DNA of 64,000 nucleotides, from assembly GCA_022648685.1 (NCBI GenBank), contig JALCMW010000004.1:186001-250000 (forward strand), written 5' to 3'. The first letter of the stretch is position 1, and each line of letters opens with the position of its first letter. Both the position numbers and the translations under genes were made by a program. Below are positions 1 to 9,212 of this stretch, one piece after another. This DNA comes from Bacteroidales bacterium. GTDB lineage: Bacteria > Bacteroidota > Bacteroidia > Bacteroidales > UBA932. The notes beneath the pieces were generated by a model, which was not told where the DNA came from, searched no databases, and saw only the letters and a program-made list of their open reading frames with translations.

Positions 1-166
1 CCTGTTTGGTTATATCGGTCTTTGTAACGCCGCTGTCGTCAAAAGAGCAGGTGAATGTCCTTACAGTTTTCCGGCCTGCACCGGATTGAATAGGGTCTTC
101 TTTGGTGCAGGAGGCTGTAGCTATGGCAATTGCCGCTGCAAAAAGAATATATAATGTTTTTTTCAT
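1..166 (-). CDS. N-terminal part of a surface lipoprotein (runs off the window)
   Basis: This reading frame is absent from the ORF track because it leaves the window at base 1. Reading the minus strand from the ATG at 166 gives MKKTLYILFAAAIAIATASC, a signal peptide ending in a clear lipobox (TASC), then CTKEDPIQSGAG and a segment FTCSFDDSGVTKTDI. Short acidic linkers followed by a stretch like this are common in Bacteroidales fimbrillin-like and other exported lipoproteins, but too little is present to name a family. It starts 18 bases after the stop of the BACON lipoprotein gene, so it is probably the next gene of the SusC/D operon. I am sure of the start and lipobox, not of the function. 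Confidence 0.75.
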   Translation of the reverse strand, partial: MKKTLYILFAAAIAIATASCTKEDPIQSGAGRKTVRTFTCSFDDSGVTKTDITKQ

Positions 167-184
167 GATTTTCTCGGTTTTATG

Positions 185-1459
185 TTATTTTGTCCAATCC
201 CAACCAGGTTTATCATAATCTTGCGTCCCGTCGGAATTGTCGGACTGGTTTTGCTCGACATTTTCCTTGACCGTAACGTCAAGAATCTGCCATTTTCCGG
301 CATCGTGGGTTTCATCGCTGACATACTTGAAAGCGATTTGCACTTTGGAACCGATATAATCCGAAATTTTTATATCCTCCGAAGTCATGACGCTTCCGCC
401 GAGTTCATCGGGATATGAGAATGAAATGGCAAGTTGATTCCATGAACCCCCTTGTCTTCTGATCCATAAGGAAGTCTGATCCTTTGCCACATCAATGCTG
501 GCAAAGAAATTCACGATATGATCGAATACGATGACAGGATCTTTTGCCGCCGACAAATCTATCATAGGAGAATACAGCCAGCTTTCCGCAGCAAATTTAT
601 GACTGTCATCCTTGTATGCATTGGCTGTCATGCCGCCTGTGGCTGAATTGGTCCATATGGCATCGAATACATAAGGGAAGATTTTGTTATTGACAATGAA
701 TCCGTCGGTACCTTTGGTGAAATCTGCGGCGAACGGGAATTGTACGGTCGCTACCTTATCCGGATCCGGTTCGGTATAAGCTGCTTTCTTGACGAGATAA
801 GCATATCTGACCTGAACCTTGTTATCCTCTTTTACTTGATAGCCTATTATTGTTACAGTGTCGCGTTCATTAACTCCGAGAGATGCGAAATCGGTCGTAG
901 ATGTACCGTAGGAGACTTCTTTTGAAGTAAGACCGTTTACCTCTACAGAACCGGTCTGGTCAACCAGATTGAAAATGCCGGCGGTATTATCAGTCAGGCC
1001 TTTTACTACTCCTTTCAATTGATATCTCTGATATTTATATGCGGAAGCAGCATTGAAATCGCTTACACTTGCCGTAGTTACATCCGGATAATAAGCTTCC
1101 TGGTTTACAGTAAGCGAAGTTGTCAGTTTATCACCTTTGAATGTTATTGTAGCAGAACGCTCCTCTCCGGTATTTGCAGCCACGGTCACGGTAATGGACT
1201 GTGCTTCTTTCGAAGGCTCACCTGTAACAGGTGTTACAGTAAGCCATTTATCTACAGCTTTAGTATCCTGGATTTCAATGTTCCATGGAACCGTAGCGGT
1301 AAGTTGGACCGTTTTGGTTTCACCTGCCGCAGAGACAGATAACGAAGACGGGTTCACAGAAACGGCAGGCTTGCCATAATCTACCCCCTTGTCTCCGCCG
1401 CACCCAACAAAAGCGAATAACGCCATTGTCGCCATCAATGTCAATGAGTGTAATTTCAT
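185..1459 (-). CDS. BACON-domain lipoprotein with choice-of-anchor-J-like C-terminus
   Basis: A 424-residue exported lipoprotein: the signal peptide ends in AFVGC, giving a lipidated cysteine at about residue 20. Residues 33-120 read as a BACON domain (PSSLSVSAAGETKTVQL, then WLTVTPVTG and repeated ITVTV strands), a module usually linked to glycan or mucin binding in Bacteroidales. Residues 125-225 (YQRYQLKGVVKGL, NLVDQTGSVEVNGL) resemble the OB-fold-like domain often found after BACON. Residues 240-400 contain ESWLYSPMIDLSAAKDPV and resemble choice-of-anchor J jelly rolls. No catalytic motif is visible, so a surface ligand-binding role is inferred. The gene lies between the phosphoesterase lipoprotein and another lipoprotein in the SusC/D operon. 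Confidence 0.8.
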   Translation of the reverse strand: MKLHSLTLMATMALFAFVGCGGDKGVDYGKPAVSVNPSSLSVSAAGETKTVQLTATVPWNIEIQDTKAVDKWLTVTPVTGEPSKEAQSITVTVAANTGEERSATITFKGDKLTTSLTVNQEAYYPDVTTASVSDFNAASAYKYQRYQLKGVVKGLTDNTAGIFNLVDQTGSVEVNGLTSKEVSYGTSTTDFASLGVNERDTVTIIGYQVKEDNKVQVRYAYLVKKAAYTEPDPDKVATVQFPFAADFTKGTDGFIVNNKIFPYVFDAIWTNSATGGMTANAYKDDSHKFAAESWLYSPMIDLSAAKDPVIVFDHIVNFFASIDVAKDQTSLWIRRQGGSWNQLAISFSYPDELGGSVMTSEDIKISDYIGSKVQIAFKYVSDETHDAGKWQILDVTVKENVEQNQSDNSDGTQDYDKPGWDWTK

Positions 1460-1543
1460 AATAACTTATAATTAATGGTTAAAATTTTTAATATATTTTG
1501 TGGTTATCATTTTCATATCCGTATCAAATAATCAATTCGCAAT

Positions 1544-4500
1544 TCATTTGCGCTCGAATACAAGACCGACACTACCGTTATCAGTGTTGAACTGGTAAAT
1601 AACATTATTATAAGCAGTTACCGTCTGCGCCTGTGAATTTGCAAGAGTAGCGTCGGAAGTTTTGAAAGATCCGACCGATATGCCTATGATATATGGTCCG
1701 TAACCGTTGGGATTACCCGTACTCAGTTCCTGCGCTTTTGCGGCGCTGTAAGTCAAAGTCTTGAAATCATCGCTTACGGTAAACCATATCCATTCGTAAT
1801 CGGGATTGCCCAGATCCGGAGCCGTGAACGACCATGGAGCACCCCATGAATCCGCATTGGTATATACTCCGCACATTTCAGGTAAAAAGGCGATATAGGG
1901 ATAAGAAGAATTGGAAGGTGAAGGGTCCGCCTGGGCAGTCCTGGCATCCATGAAAAGACCGAAAGAAGCAGCTTTGGAAGTATAATCAACCTTGACCGCC
2001 GCATCGGCTACAATACCCGTATGGTAAAGACCTCTCACGCCGATATTGTTCGTATGCTCGAGACCTTTGCCGTCTTTCAATGTTTCGCCCTTCAGGGGCG
2101 TTCCGAATGAAACGCCGGAAAGGGTTACTTTGCTTCCTGCCACAGAGAAGCCGTCTTTGCAGAAAACCTTTGAAGTAAAGGTCCAGTCGCCTTTGAAATC
2201 ATCTGCCGAAATCTGTGTCACCGAACAGATTACTGAATTCGGCAGCGTAATTGTAGCTGTGCGGGGAGCACCTGTCGTATTCGCAGACCAAGACAATGTT
2301 CCGTCCGAATAACTTAACCAGGCGGATGATGAACTGCCGCTGCCTCCGACATAACTCATACTGCCGGAATCATCACTTATCCAGATGTTGCTGTCGTCAT
2401 TGATTTCGAAATCTTTGTCGATGGTATCGGAAGCTCCCCAGGAATCCGCAGCGGTTAATGAAATGTTGAAACTGCCTTTTCCGATATTCCCCAAAGAAAC
2501 GGTCCAGGAAGAAGCCATGTCCGATGCTTTCGGATGCTTGTAAAAGTCGGAAAGTATCTTTTTTGTAACCTGGACAGTACCGTTTTTGGAAAGTGTAAGA
2601 GTATAATCATGTACGAATTCATCATCTTCCCCTGCAGCAAAAGTAACCGAGGTAACGTCATCCTTTGTGCTCACTTCCAAAGAAGAAAGGGTAGGAGCAT
2701 GATTTGAAAGACTTCTGAAAGACGGGGAATACTTCCCGAGATTCGACAAATCTTCGGCCGGATAAGAGACATTGAGAGGATCACCTATTACGTCATCATG
2801 ATAGAAATCCATTCTATACACTCTCATATTGCCGTTTTCATCAAACTGCAGCAAATTCCCCTGCGAAAATTCGTCTTTGTCGTTCATTGTCGTAGCGCCG
2901 GCCATATTCTCATAACCACCGTTTTCTATAGCCATATATCTGACGGATCCGCAACCGAGTGCAGTGAATTTCCCCTGCCAGATACTTCTGGGATCATTCA
3001 AAGGAAAATGCAAATGGCCACCTATTACAACAACCTGGGGATATTTGTCCAGAATCGAAGTCAATGCCGATGTAGACCAATAGCCGGACATACTTTCCCA
3101 GATTCCCCCGGCTTCCCCCAGAAGACTCCCGTAGACAGTATTGTTTACCATGGGATGAGTCATGACAATCACATATTTGCCAGGTTCCGCCGAGGTTATT
3201 GTCTTCAATTGGTTATCCAGCCACGTAACAGCTGCAGCATCATATACGATAGGTTGAGTACCGTCAGGGGTGATGGACAGGATATGATACCCGCCTATTA
3301 TGCAGTGACGGCACTCAAGAGTCGTTCCGGCAACAGGATCCTGATCCGTCTTGAAATAATTGTCACCAAGTGTTGTACGGATATATCTTGCATCATCGAC
3401 TACAGTCGGACTCCATCTGTAATTAGGGACATCATGATTCCCGATAGTATATACCATAGGGACATCGGAAGGATTGAAAGCTCCTTCGTAAATGGATTTG
3501 AACTCATTAAGATAATTCTGATTCGGATTGTCTATCAGATCTCCGGCCACAAGTACGCCGTCAATACCGTCAGTGTCATTTTCAAGGGCTTTGCTTTTCA
3601 GCTGGCTCAAAGCATTCCGGAACTTTCCGGATACTGAAGACGCTCCGTTGATATGGGTATCGCTTATTGCAGCCAATGAAAGGACTACTCCCGAAGCATC
3701 GAATGCTGTGGATTTGACCTCCTCTCCGCTATAAACCATCGGGATATAGTTTCCTGCAACCGTACTGAACCCGTCGGAAATTTGAAGCGAAGCGCTTACA
3801 CCCGTTTTTCCGTCGAAGAAAGACTGTCCCAGCGAATCGCAGGAAACCTTCAATTCAAGAAAACGGCCGTTTGCCGAAATATCGGAAACCGTCAGTTTCG
3901 TGGAATCTTCAGAACTCTTCGTAAGCGTATAGACGGCATTCATCTTTAATGAAACAGCCGCGTCTTTGACCAAACTGTCAAGAACGCTTTCCGGCTGGAT
4001 CTCGAATCTCATCGTTGCATAATATTTATCCCAGCTTTTATAAACCCTGACCGTTCCGTCGGAATAGGAAGGGACATAAACGATGCTCTTGATCGATGAA
4101 ACGAAACTGCCGTATACGGGAACTTCGAAAGATGTCGTACCGTCACTGAGCAAAAATTTCACGAATCCGTTTTCTATGGTTACGCTTTTGAAAATATAAC
4201 AGCCCTCTTTGACATTACTTTCTACCTCGGCCCATGTTTTCCCTCCGTCGTAGGATACATACCAAGCATAATCGTCTATCTTGAACCTAGGGGTAATTCC
4301 ATCAGTTCCGGATGCTTTTACCTTGTTCCCGTCAACAAGCAGCCAGGAACCGTTCAAGGTCCAATAATATTCCCCGTCCGTATCTTTCTTCAAACTGACT
4401 GCAGGAGTAGATCCGTCTGTCCCGTCGGTTCCGTTAAGGATAGTAATCGTTTTTCCGGAAGTGAAAGAAATGACATAACCGGATTTGTCTTCAAGTTCCC

Positions 4501-4711
4501 TGAAACCTGAAATACCGTCATTTTCCTGCAAAGCGGTAACGACTGTCTGTAACGAAGACACATTGGAATTCATGCTGTTGCAAAGAGTCTCCAAAGCGGC
4601 CATCCGGTTTTCAAGATCAGAAATCCGTTTGTTCACTTCAGTGTCATCATACTTTCCGCAAGATGAGAAAAGCAGGCAGGAAATGAAAAATATTGAAAAA
4701 AATCTATTCAT
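1544..4711 (-). CDS. Surface calcineurin-like phosphoesterase lipoprotein
   Basis: The ORF track begins this protein at 4759, but MNRFFSIFFISCLLFSSC at 4711 is a proper lipoprotein signal and lies 2 bases after the upstream stop, so I use that start (1055 residues). A short coiled coil (about residues 22-55, NKRISDLENRMAALETL) leads into a DUF4988/PL29-N-terminal-like domain with GTDG repeats. The metallophosphatase domain has the full metal-ligand set in order: SDTHING, VAGDLIDN, IGNHDVPNYR, MTHPMV and GGHLHF. Behind it are an Ig-like region, a BACON-like stretch (LSYSDGTLSWSANTTG) and a C-terminal domain. It should hydrolyse a phosphoester at the cell surface. The substrate cannot be read from sequence; a phosphorylated sugar or nucleotide would fit the ribokinase in this operon. 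Confidence 0.85.
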   Translation of the reverse strand: MNRFFSIFFISCLLFSSCGKYDDTEVNKRISDLENRMAALETLCNSMNSNVSSLQTVVTALQENDGISGFRELEDKSGYVISFTSGKTITILNGTDGTDGSTPAVSLKKDTDGEYYWTLNGSWLLVDGNKVKASGTDGITPRFKIDDYAWYVSYDGGKTWAEVESNVKEGCYIFKSVTIENGFVKFLLSDGTTSFEVPVYGSFVSSIKSIVYVPSYSDGTVRVYKSWDKYYATMRFEIQPESVLDSLVKDAAVSLKMNAVYTLTKSSEDSTKLTVSDISANGRFLELKVSCDSLGQSFFDGKTGVSASLQISDGFSTVAGNYIPMVYSGEEVKSTAFDASGVVLSLAAISDTHINGASSVSGKFRNALSQLKSKALENDTDGIDGVLVAGDLIDNPNQNYLNEFKSIYEGAFNPSDVPMVYTIGNHDVPNYRWSPTVVDDARYIRTTLGDNYFKTDQDPVAGTTLECRHCIIGGYHILSITPDGTQPIVYDAAAVTWLDNQLKTITSAEPGKYVIVMTHPMVNNTVYGSLLGEAGGIWESMSGYWSTSALTSILDKYPQVVVIGGHLHFPLNDPRSIWQGKFTALGCGSVRYMAIENGGYENMAGATTMNDKDEFSQGNLLQFDENGNMRVYRMDFYHDDVIGDPLNVSYPAEDLSNLGKYSPSFRSLSNHAPTLSSLEVSTKDDVTSVTFAAGEDDEFVHDYTLTLSKNGTVQVTKKILSDFYKHPKASDMASSWTVSLGNIGKGSFNISLTAADSWGASDTIDKDFEINDDSNIWISDDSGSMSYVGGSGSSSSAWLSYSDGTLSWSANTTGAPRTATITLPNSVICSVTQISADDFKGDWTFTSKVFCKDGFSVAGSKVTLSGVSFGTPLKGETLKDGKGLEHTNNIGVRGLYHTGIVADAAVKVDYTSKAASFGLFMDARTAQADPSPSNSSYPYIAFLPEMCGVYTNADSWGAPWSFTAPDLGNPDYEWIWFTVSDDFKTLTYSAAKAQELSTGNPNGYGPYIIGISVGSFKTSDATLANSQAQTVTAYNNVIYQFNTDNGSVGLVFERK

Positions 4712-4713
4712 GA

Positions 4714-5904
4714 TCAATCGGCTTGTGATGGAATATATCCGTATGGAATAAGTTCCCAAAGGTCGATATAACCGTCAGCCGTATTCCAGGAATCGGTAAA
4801 CACTACAGCAACGTATCTTCCGCTGGAACCCTGGGTGGCGCTCAGGGTCTGCTGTGCAGTAGAAGTACTAAGCACTGTACTGAGAAAAGGTATGCCGAAA
4901 TCATTGCTGAAATCGGTATCATCCGGATCGAAAGGTGAGGATCCCACATACATCACTACACTCTTGATGTAACGTAAGGTATTCGAAGCAGGATTTTCGC
5001 AAAAGACAAATTTTGTGAAAGCATATTCGTCACCTGTTGAAGTCTGGGTATCGATTGCCAATATCTTCGGGAAAATCAACTTGGAATCATCCGATCTGGA
5101 GCTGTACCAGCGATATCCGGAAAGAATCTTTTCGTCGAAGATCTTTTCCGGAGTATTTTCCCCATACACCTGTCCGGACGTTGCCGCGACAGACCATCTT
5201 TTGGCGTTGAGCTGATATGAAATACCGTCCGTCGATGTTATCCAGGTACTCCATACGGTATCCCGGCCCGCTTCCGGACAGAACGATGAAGAATACTGGA
5301 ACCTTTTTCCTTTTAATGCTTTCGGGAAAGAAATGGTACGTTCGTCAGGAGACAGAACCTTGTCACAATCCACCCATTCGTTATTTTCGTTTTTATAGCG
5401 GAATCTTGTGGCAATCATCTCATCGGTCCCTTTCGAAACCATTATTATTGCGGAATCACCGCTCATCTCGGCTGAATTCACAGTTCTTTCCGAACGTGAA
5501 ACCATCCAGCTGTCGCTATAGGCTGAAGCAGTAATTTCGGCCGGTAGAGATTTATTGCCATCCGAATCAATATTGACTATATCGAAAGTATAGGAACGGT
5601 CTTCAAGACTGTCAACAATCAAATCGACGATTCCGGAAGGGTAATCTGAATAATCGATTGAACGGGAACTGGAGTAGTTGTCCCAATACAGTATTGCCGT
5701 CTTGACAGCGGGGTCCATAGGCTTTTCCCATTCGATGAAAAGTCTCTGGTATCCGGAAACGGAAGAGAGATTGATCGGCATGGCAGGATAATTATATCCC
5801 CCCGCCTTGACATATTTTTTGTATATGTCATCTTGAGAAGTACAGGCGGCTACGGCCAGAAGAAACGCTGTGGAAGCTAATAGATAGTATTTAATTTTTC
5901 TCAT
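4714..5904 (-). CDS. DUF4998-type lipoprotein with discoidin-like C-terminus
   Basis: This is a 396-residue lipoprotein whose signal ends AVAAC (lipid cysteine near residue 21). Residues 30-130 contain MPINLSSVSGYQRLFIEWEKP and a fibronectin-III-like pattern typical of DUF4998 proteins, which are encoded beside SusC/SusD pairs. The C-terminal 170 residues (KRWSVAATSGQVYGEN, then FPKILAIDTQ and FVFCENP) look like a galactose-binding or F5/8 type C-like fold. No enzyme motif is visible, so I infer a surface glycan-binding role. The stop codon lies 2 bases before the phosphoesterase start, which implies translational coupling. Confidence 0.75.
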   Translation of the reverse strand: MRKIKYYLLASTAFLLAVAACTSQDDIYKKYVKAGGYNYPAMPINLSSVSGYQRLFIEWEKPMDPAVKTAILYWDNYSSSRSIDYSDYPSGIVDLIVDSLEDRSYTFDIVNIDSDGNKSLPAEITASAYSDSWMVSRSERTVNSAEMSGDSAIIMVSKGTDEMIATRFRYKNENNEWVDCDKVLSPDERTISFPKALKGKRFQYSSSFCPEAGRDTVWSTWITSTDGISYQLNAKRWSVAATSGQVYGENTPEKIFDEKILSGYRWYSSRSDDSKLIFPKILAIDTQTSTGDEYAFTKFVFCENPASNTLRYIKSVVMYVGSSPFDPDDTDFSNDFGIPFLSTVLSTSTAQQTLSATQGSSGRYVAVVFTDSWNTADGYIDLWELIPYGYIPSQAD

Positions 5905-5927
5905 AATCGGTTCAATTAATCGTGATT

Positions 5928-7229
5928 CTATTTAACGACTTCGCCGTATGGCGTAACCTCGCCAAACTGGATGCCTGCAGCCTCTGTCGCATTGGAAAGT
6001 TCAAAAGTCGAGAAAGTATCCAAAAATACGATTCTCAGATAACGCAGCTGGTCGAAAGCATGGGGATAATCATCGGAATTCAATTCGAAATCATTTCCGC
6101 CATTGAAATAAGTAATGTCTTCATTTGTGATAGTTCCGACAGACCCGTCTTCTTCATAACCGGAAGGTTTGTACTGGGTGAATTTTCCAAGGCAGAACCA
6201 ACTGTCATCGAAACCATGTTCATTGCTTCCCGTCTTGCCGGTAGGATTCATACTTCCCCAGAATTCGAAATCGCGAGGATGCGCATCCCTCCAAATGTTA
6301 TAATTAATTCGTGGAAGAGTGGCGATGCGGCTAAGCTGTGCAACCAATCCCATATCTATGGTAAGCCAGCAAGGAACAGGACACTTTCCTATTGCAAGGA
6401 AATGCGGAGATGAAGAATTTCCTGAACCGTCCCAAAGTCCGGATACCGGATATGTGGAATTTTCTTCCGACATCGAGAAACAATTATCGTCGCCCGGATC
6501 ATAATACTTGAAGCCGGTCTTTGGAATCTGTATCTCAACACCGGGAGTAAGCAAAACCTTGAGAGTATCCGAGAAATTGCCCCAGCGGTCACGGATGTAT
6601 ACGCCGAATATTGCTTTCTGGGCCTCAAGACCGCGTCTTGTCAAAGTCACATTATCGCTGGCAGTAAACAGAGTGGTGACCTCGACCCATTTGATGTCTT
6701 TTACAGATTTGTCGAAATCATCGAGATCGGTATCGCGAAGAAGGCAAACAGCAAGATTCTCCTTGTCGCTGTTTCCCGTTATATTGATCTTTACGCCTCC
6801 GGCGGCAGCCGCAACGGTAGGTTTTACGGTTCTGATAACAGGGGACTTGGGATTGAAATCCATATCCACTGCGCTTGATCTGACCTCATCGGCGTTAAAA
6901 GTACATATCTTTACGTGGTGGGACAAGGTATCGGCATATCCGACGATTGAAAGGCTGTCGACATATCTCGATATCTTCGCATCAATGGTTTTACCATTGC
7001 GTTCATAAGTAGCGACGACACCTTTAATATTCTGGTCATCCGGAATCTTCACCCAGATGACGGCACCGCCGCCAATAGGTTTGACCTTGACTATTTCAGA
7101 AACAGGCTCCGGTACAGGCAGATTTTCGTCAAACTGATCTATACGACCGAACTTATTGGTATTCGATGAGCATGATGCCAGAACCAAAGCGGCACTGAAC
7201 AATGCTATTATATTTTTCTTATTCTTCAT
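5928..7229 (-). CDS. DUF4959/DUF5126/DUF5000-type lipoprotein
   Basis: A 433-residue lipoprotein with signal peptide ending LVLASC. The three-part layout is the one seen in many Bacteroidales SusD-associated proteins: an N-terminal DUF4959-like beta domain (VSEIVKVKPIGGGAVIWVKIP, residues 40-120), a central DUF5126-like domain (VIRTVKPTVAAAAGGVKI, 130-235) and a C-terminal DUF5000 discoidin-like domain (FSMSEENSTYPVSGLWDGSG, SPHFLAIGKCPVPCWLTIDMG, about 250-425). The last is a carbohydrate-binding type of fold. The family is usually encoded directly after susD, as here (24-base gap), so it probably belongs to the surface binding complex. The ligand is unknown. Confidence 0.85.
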   Translation of the reverse strand: MKNKKNIIALFSAALVLASCSSNTNKFGRIDQFDENLPVPEPVSEIVKVKPIGGGAVIWVKIPDDQNIKGVVATYERNGKTIDAKISRYVDSLSIVGYADTLSHHVKICTFNADEVRSSAVDMDFNPKSPVIRTVKPTVAAAAGGVKINITGNSDKENLAVCLLRDTDLDDFDKSVKDIKWVEVTTLFTASDNVTLTRRGLEAQKAIFGVYIRDRWGNFSDTLKVLLTPGVEIQIPKTGFKYYDPGDDNCFSMSEENSTYPVSGLWDGSGNSSSPHFLAIGKCPVPCWLTIDMGLVAQLSRIATLPRINYNIWRDAHPRDFEFWGSMNPTGKTGSNEHGFDDSWFCLGKFTQYKPSGYEEDGSVGTITNEDITYFNGGNDFELNSDDYPHAFDQLRYLRIVFLDTFSTFELSNATEAAGIQFGEVTPYGEVVK

Positions 7230-7253
7230 ATTATATAGGCATTATGAAATCGG

Positions 7254-9209
7254 TTACCATCCTATGTTTTGTACAAGGTTCGGATTGACTTCTATGTAGC
7301 TTGTAGGAATCGGCCAGAAGTAATCCTTCAAACCGAATTTCTGTTCGTAAATGAATTTCTTCACATAATAATCCTCGGCGGAGGCAGCGGTAATGGTGAA
7401 ACCATATATGCCTTTCTGGTATTCGGAAGGAGCTTCTTTCCACCTGCGGATATCCCAGAATCTCTGGCTCTCGAATGCAAGTTCGTTAAGCCGTTCCCTG
7501 TGGATTATATCACGCATTCCGACCTTTGTCTTGTAATATCCCGGACTGTTGCTGTAAGTGTCCCATGCAGTCTGGACATCGGGGATGCCTGCACGCTTTC
7601 TTACGGCATTCAGATACTTGAAGAGATCGGAACTATTAGGACCTTCCGGACCTTCGGCTTCATTGATTGCTTCAGCATAAAGAAGATACAAATCGGAAAG
7701 ACGCATCATAGGCCAAGCGAACCAACGGCCGACAAATGAGTTGTTGCCTGACCATGTACATTGATACGGAAACATTTTCTTCGGGAAATAACCGGTGACA
7801 GGTCCTGTTTCGCTCGTGGACTTTGCCTGTTCCCCGCCAATCCGGCAAGAGATATAATGCAAATCATCCGGTTTCAAATCATTATAATTGGTCAGTTCTC
7901 CGAACCATGTGCCGCCATCAAATCCAAGGGAAGCGTAAAAACGGGGTTCACGATTGAAATTGAGTTTGGCCGTAGTATAACCCTTGCGGATATAATAGGA
8001 ATTCTGATCATCCCCGGTCCTTATATCCAGAGGGTTGATATTGGACCAGTCACTGTCATTCTTGATAGGAAGACCGTGAGCGGTATAAAACTGTTCGGCA
8101 ATCTTCAGCGGAACGCCTATGAACCTATAACCCCCGAGCATATCTGTATAACCGTTCATTATGGGAAGACAGAGTCTCTGGAAGATGATCATTGAAGATG
8201 AAGGGGTCTGGGTATTGCCCCAGATTATTTCGCTGTTCCATCTTTCATTGAAGGCTTCCCTGATGGTAAGCGTCGTCTTCAGTGAGTCGCTCATCCTGTA
8301 TGTTATGTCTGAACCGTCATAGAGCTTGATGTTGGCCTGATCGCAAATGGTTATTGCTTCCTTGCAAGCGGTCATGGCAGCCTTCCAGCGTTCAAGTTTT
8401 TGCTCATCCGTTTTTGACGGAAACAACTGGGTACCCTGATTGTCCACAAGGGCAGCTTCTTCCGCATTCCCGTTGAAAAGCGGACTTGCCGCATAAACTT
8501 CCACCTTTGCCTTGAAACTTGCGCATATCGCTTTTGTAATCCTCCCGTAATCATCAACGGATGCAGGGACAAGAGGAAGATCGGGCATGGCTTTGTCCAG
8601 CAATTCTATGATATAATCGAAACATTCGTCTATAGTATTCCTGTGAAGGCGTACGGTATTGACATCGGAATCGATCGGAAGACTTTCCTTGATCAGCGGA
8701 ACCGGACCCCATTTACGTACAAGATTGAAATGATAATAAGCCTTGAGGAATGTCACTTCCGCAGTCCACTGTGCTTTTTCTTCATCGGACATATCGGGAA
8801 CCGAAGATATATGTTCGATCAGTATATCGCAGCAGCGTATCCCCTCATACATGCTTGGCCAGTCACAGCCGAAAACCGAAGAAGCACTGTTGTATCCCCT
8901 GGCTATATAAGACATTGTGAAAGGGACACGTCCTGACGTGTTAGATACGATACGTCCGTACAAATCCCACAATTCATCCCCAGAAAGCATAGCGGCATCC
9001 GAACCCGGAGCACCCTCATTGGTCATATAGGAATAACAGGTTCCAAGATACCTTATAGCAACGGACCTGAGGCTGAAAGCCGTTTCGATACTTGGAAGTC
9101 CGTCATCCGGAACCACATTGAGATAACTGTTGCAGCTATTGACTTCAAATAATGCCGTCAAACTTGCAAATATCAATATAGTTTTATTAAAAATCTTACG
9201 CATAATCAT
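7254..9209 (-). CDS. susD: SusD/RagB-family nutrient-binding lipoprotein
   Basis: This 651-residue protein is the surface lipoprotein lid of a SusC/SusD importer. The signal peptide ends FEVNSC. The N-terminal SusD-like domain contains SIETAFSLRSVAIRYLGTCYSY and the helical TPR-like part follows (AQWTAEVTFLKAYYHFNLVRKWG is the conserved alpha-helical signature). The C-terminal SusD domain has RLSDLYLLYAEAINEA, VRKRAGIPDVQ, RLNELAFESQRFWDIRRW and the final FWPIPTSYIEVNPNL. Two ATGs are possible (9209 and 9203); both keep the signal. It begins 3 bases after the SusC stop. The gene symbol is a family-level name; the substrate is not starch-specific on this evidence. Confidence 0.95.
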   Translation of the reverse strand: MIMRKIFNKTILIFASLTALFEVNSCNSYLNVVPDDGLPSIETAFSLRSVAIRYLGTCYSYMTNEGAPGSDAAMLSGDELWDLYGRIVSNTSGRVPFTMSYIARGYNSASSVFGCDWPSMYEGIRCCDILIEHISSVPDMSDEEKAQWTAEVTFLKAYYHFNLVRKWGPVPLIKESLPIDSDVNTVRLHRNTIDECFDYIIELLDKAMPDLPLVPASVDDYGRITKAICASFKAKVEVYAASPLFNGNAEEAALVDNQGTQLFPSKTDEQKLERWKAAMTACKEAITICDQANIKLYDGSDITYRMSDSLKTTLTIREAFNERWNSEIIWGNTQTPSSSMIIFQRLCLPIMNGYTDMLGGYRFIGVPLKIAEQFYTAHGLPIKNDSDWSNINPLDIRTGDDQNSYYIRKGYTTAKLNFNREPRFYASLGFDGGTWFGELTNYNDLKPDDLHYISCRIGGEQAKSTSETGPVTGYFPKKMFPYQCTWSGNNSFVGRWFAWPMMRLSDLYLLYAEAINEAEGPEGPNSSDLFKYLNAVRKRAGIPDVQTAWDTYSNSPGYYKTKVGMRDIIHRERLNELAFESQRFWDIRRWKEAPSEYQKGIYGFTITAASAEDYYVKKFIYEQKFGLKDYFWPIPTSYIEVNPNLVQNIGW

Positions 9210-9212
9210 ACA

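Noticed and set aside
2798-3637. 279-residue plus-strand ORF opposite the phosphoesterase
   Set aside because: It is antisense to the conserved metal-binding core of a clear enzyme and shows no domain or ribosome-binding site.
4712-4759. Upstream extension MGTYSIRIYSITSRLI of the phosphoesterase ORF
   Set aside because: It overlaps the end of the DUF4998 gene and would put the lipoprotein signal 16 residues inside the protein.
7231-7443. Small ORF overlapping the SusD 3' end
   Set aside because: It is a frame shadow of the SusD C-terminus, whose conserved end is intact.
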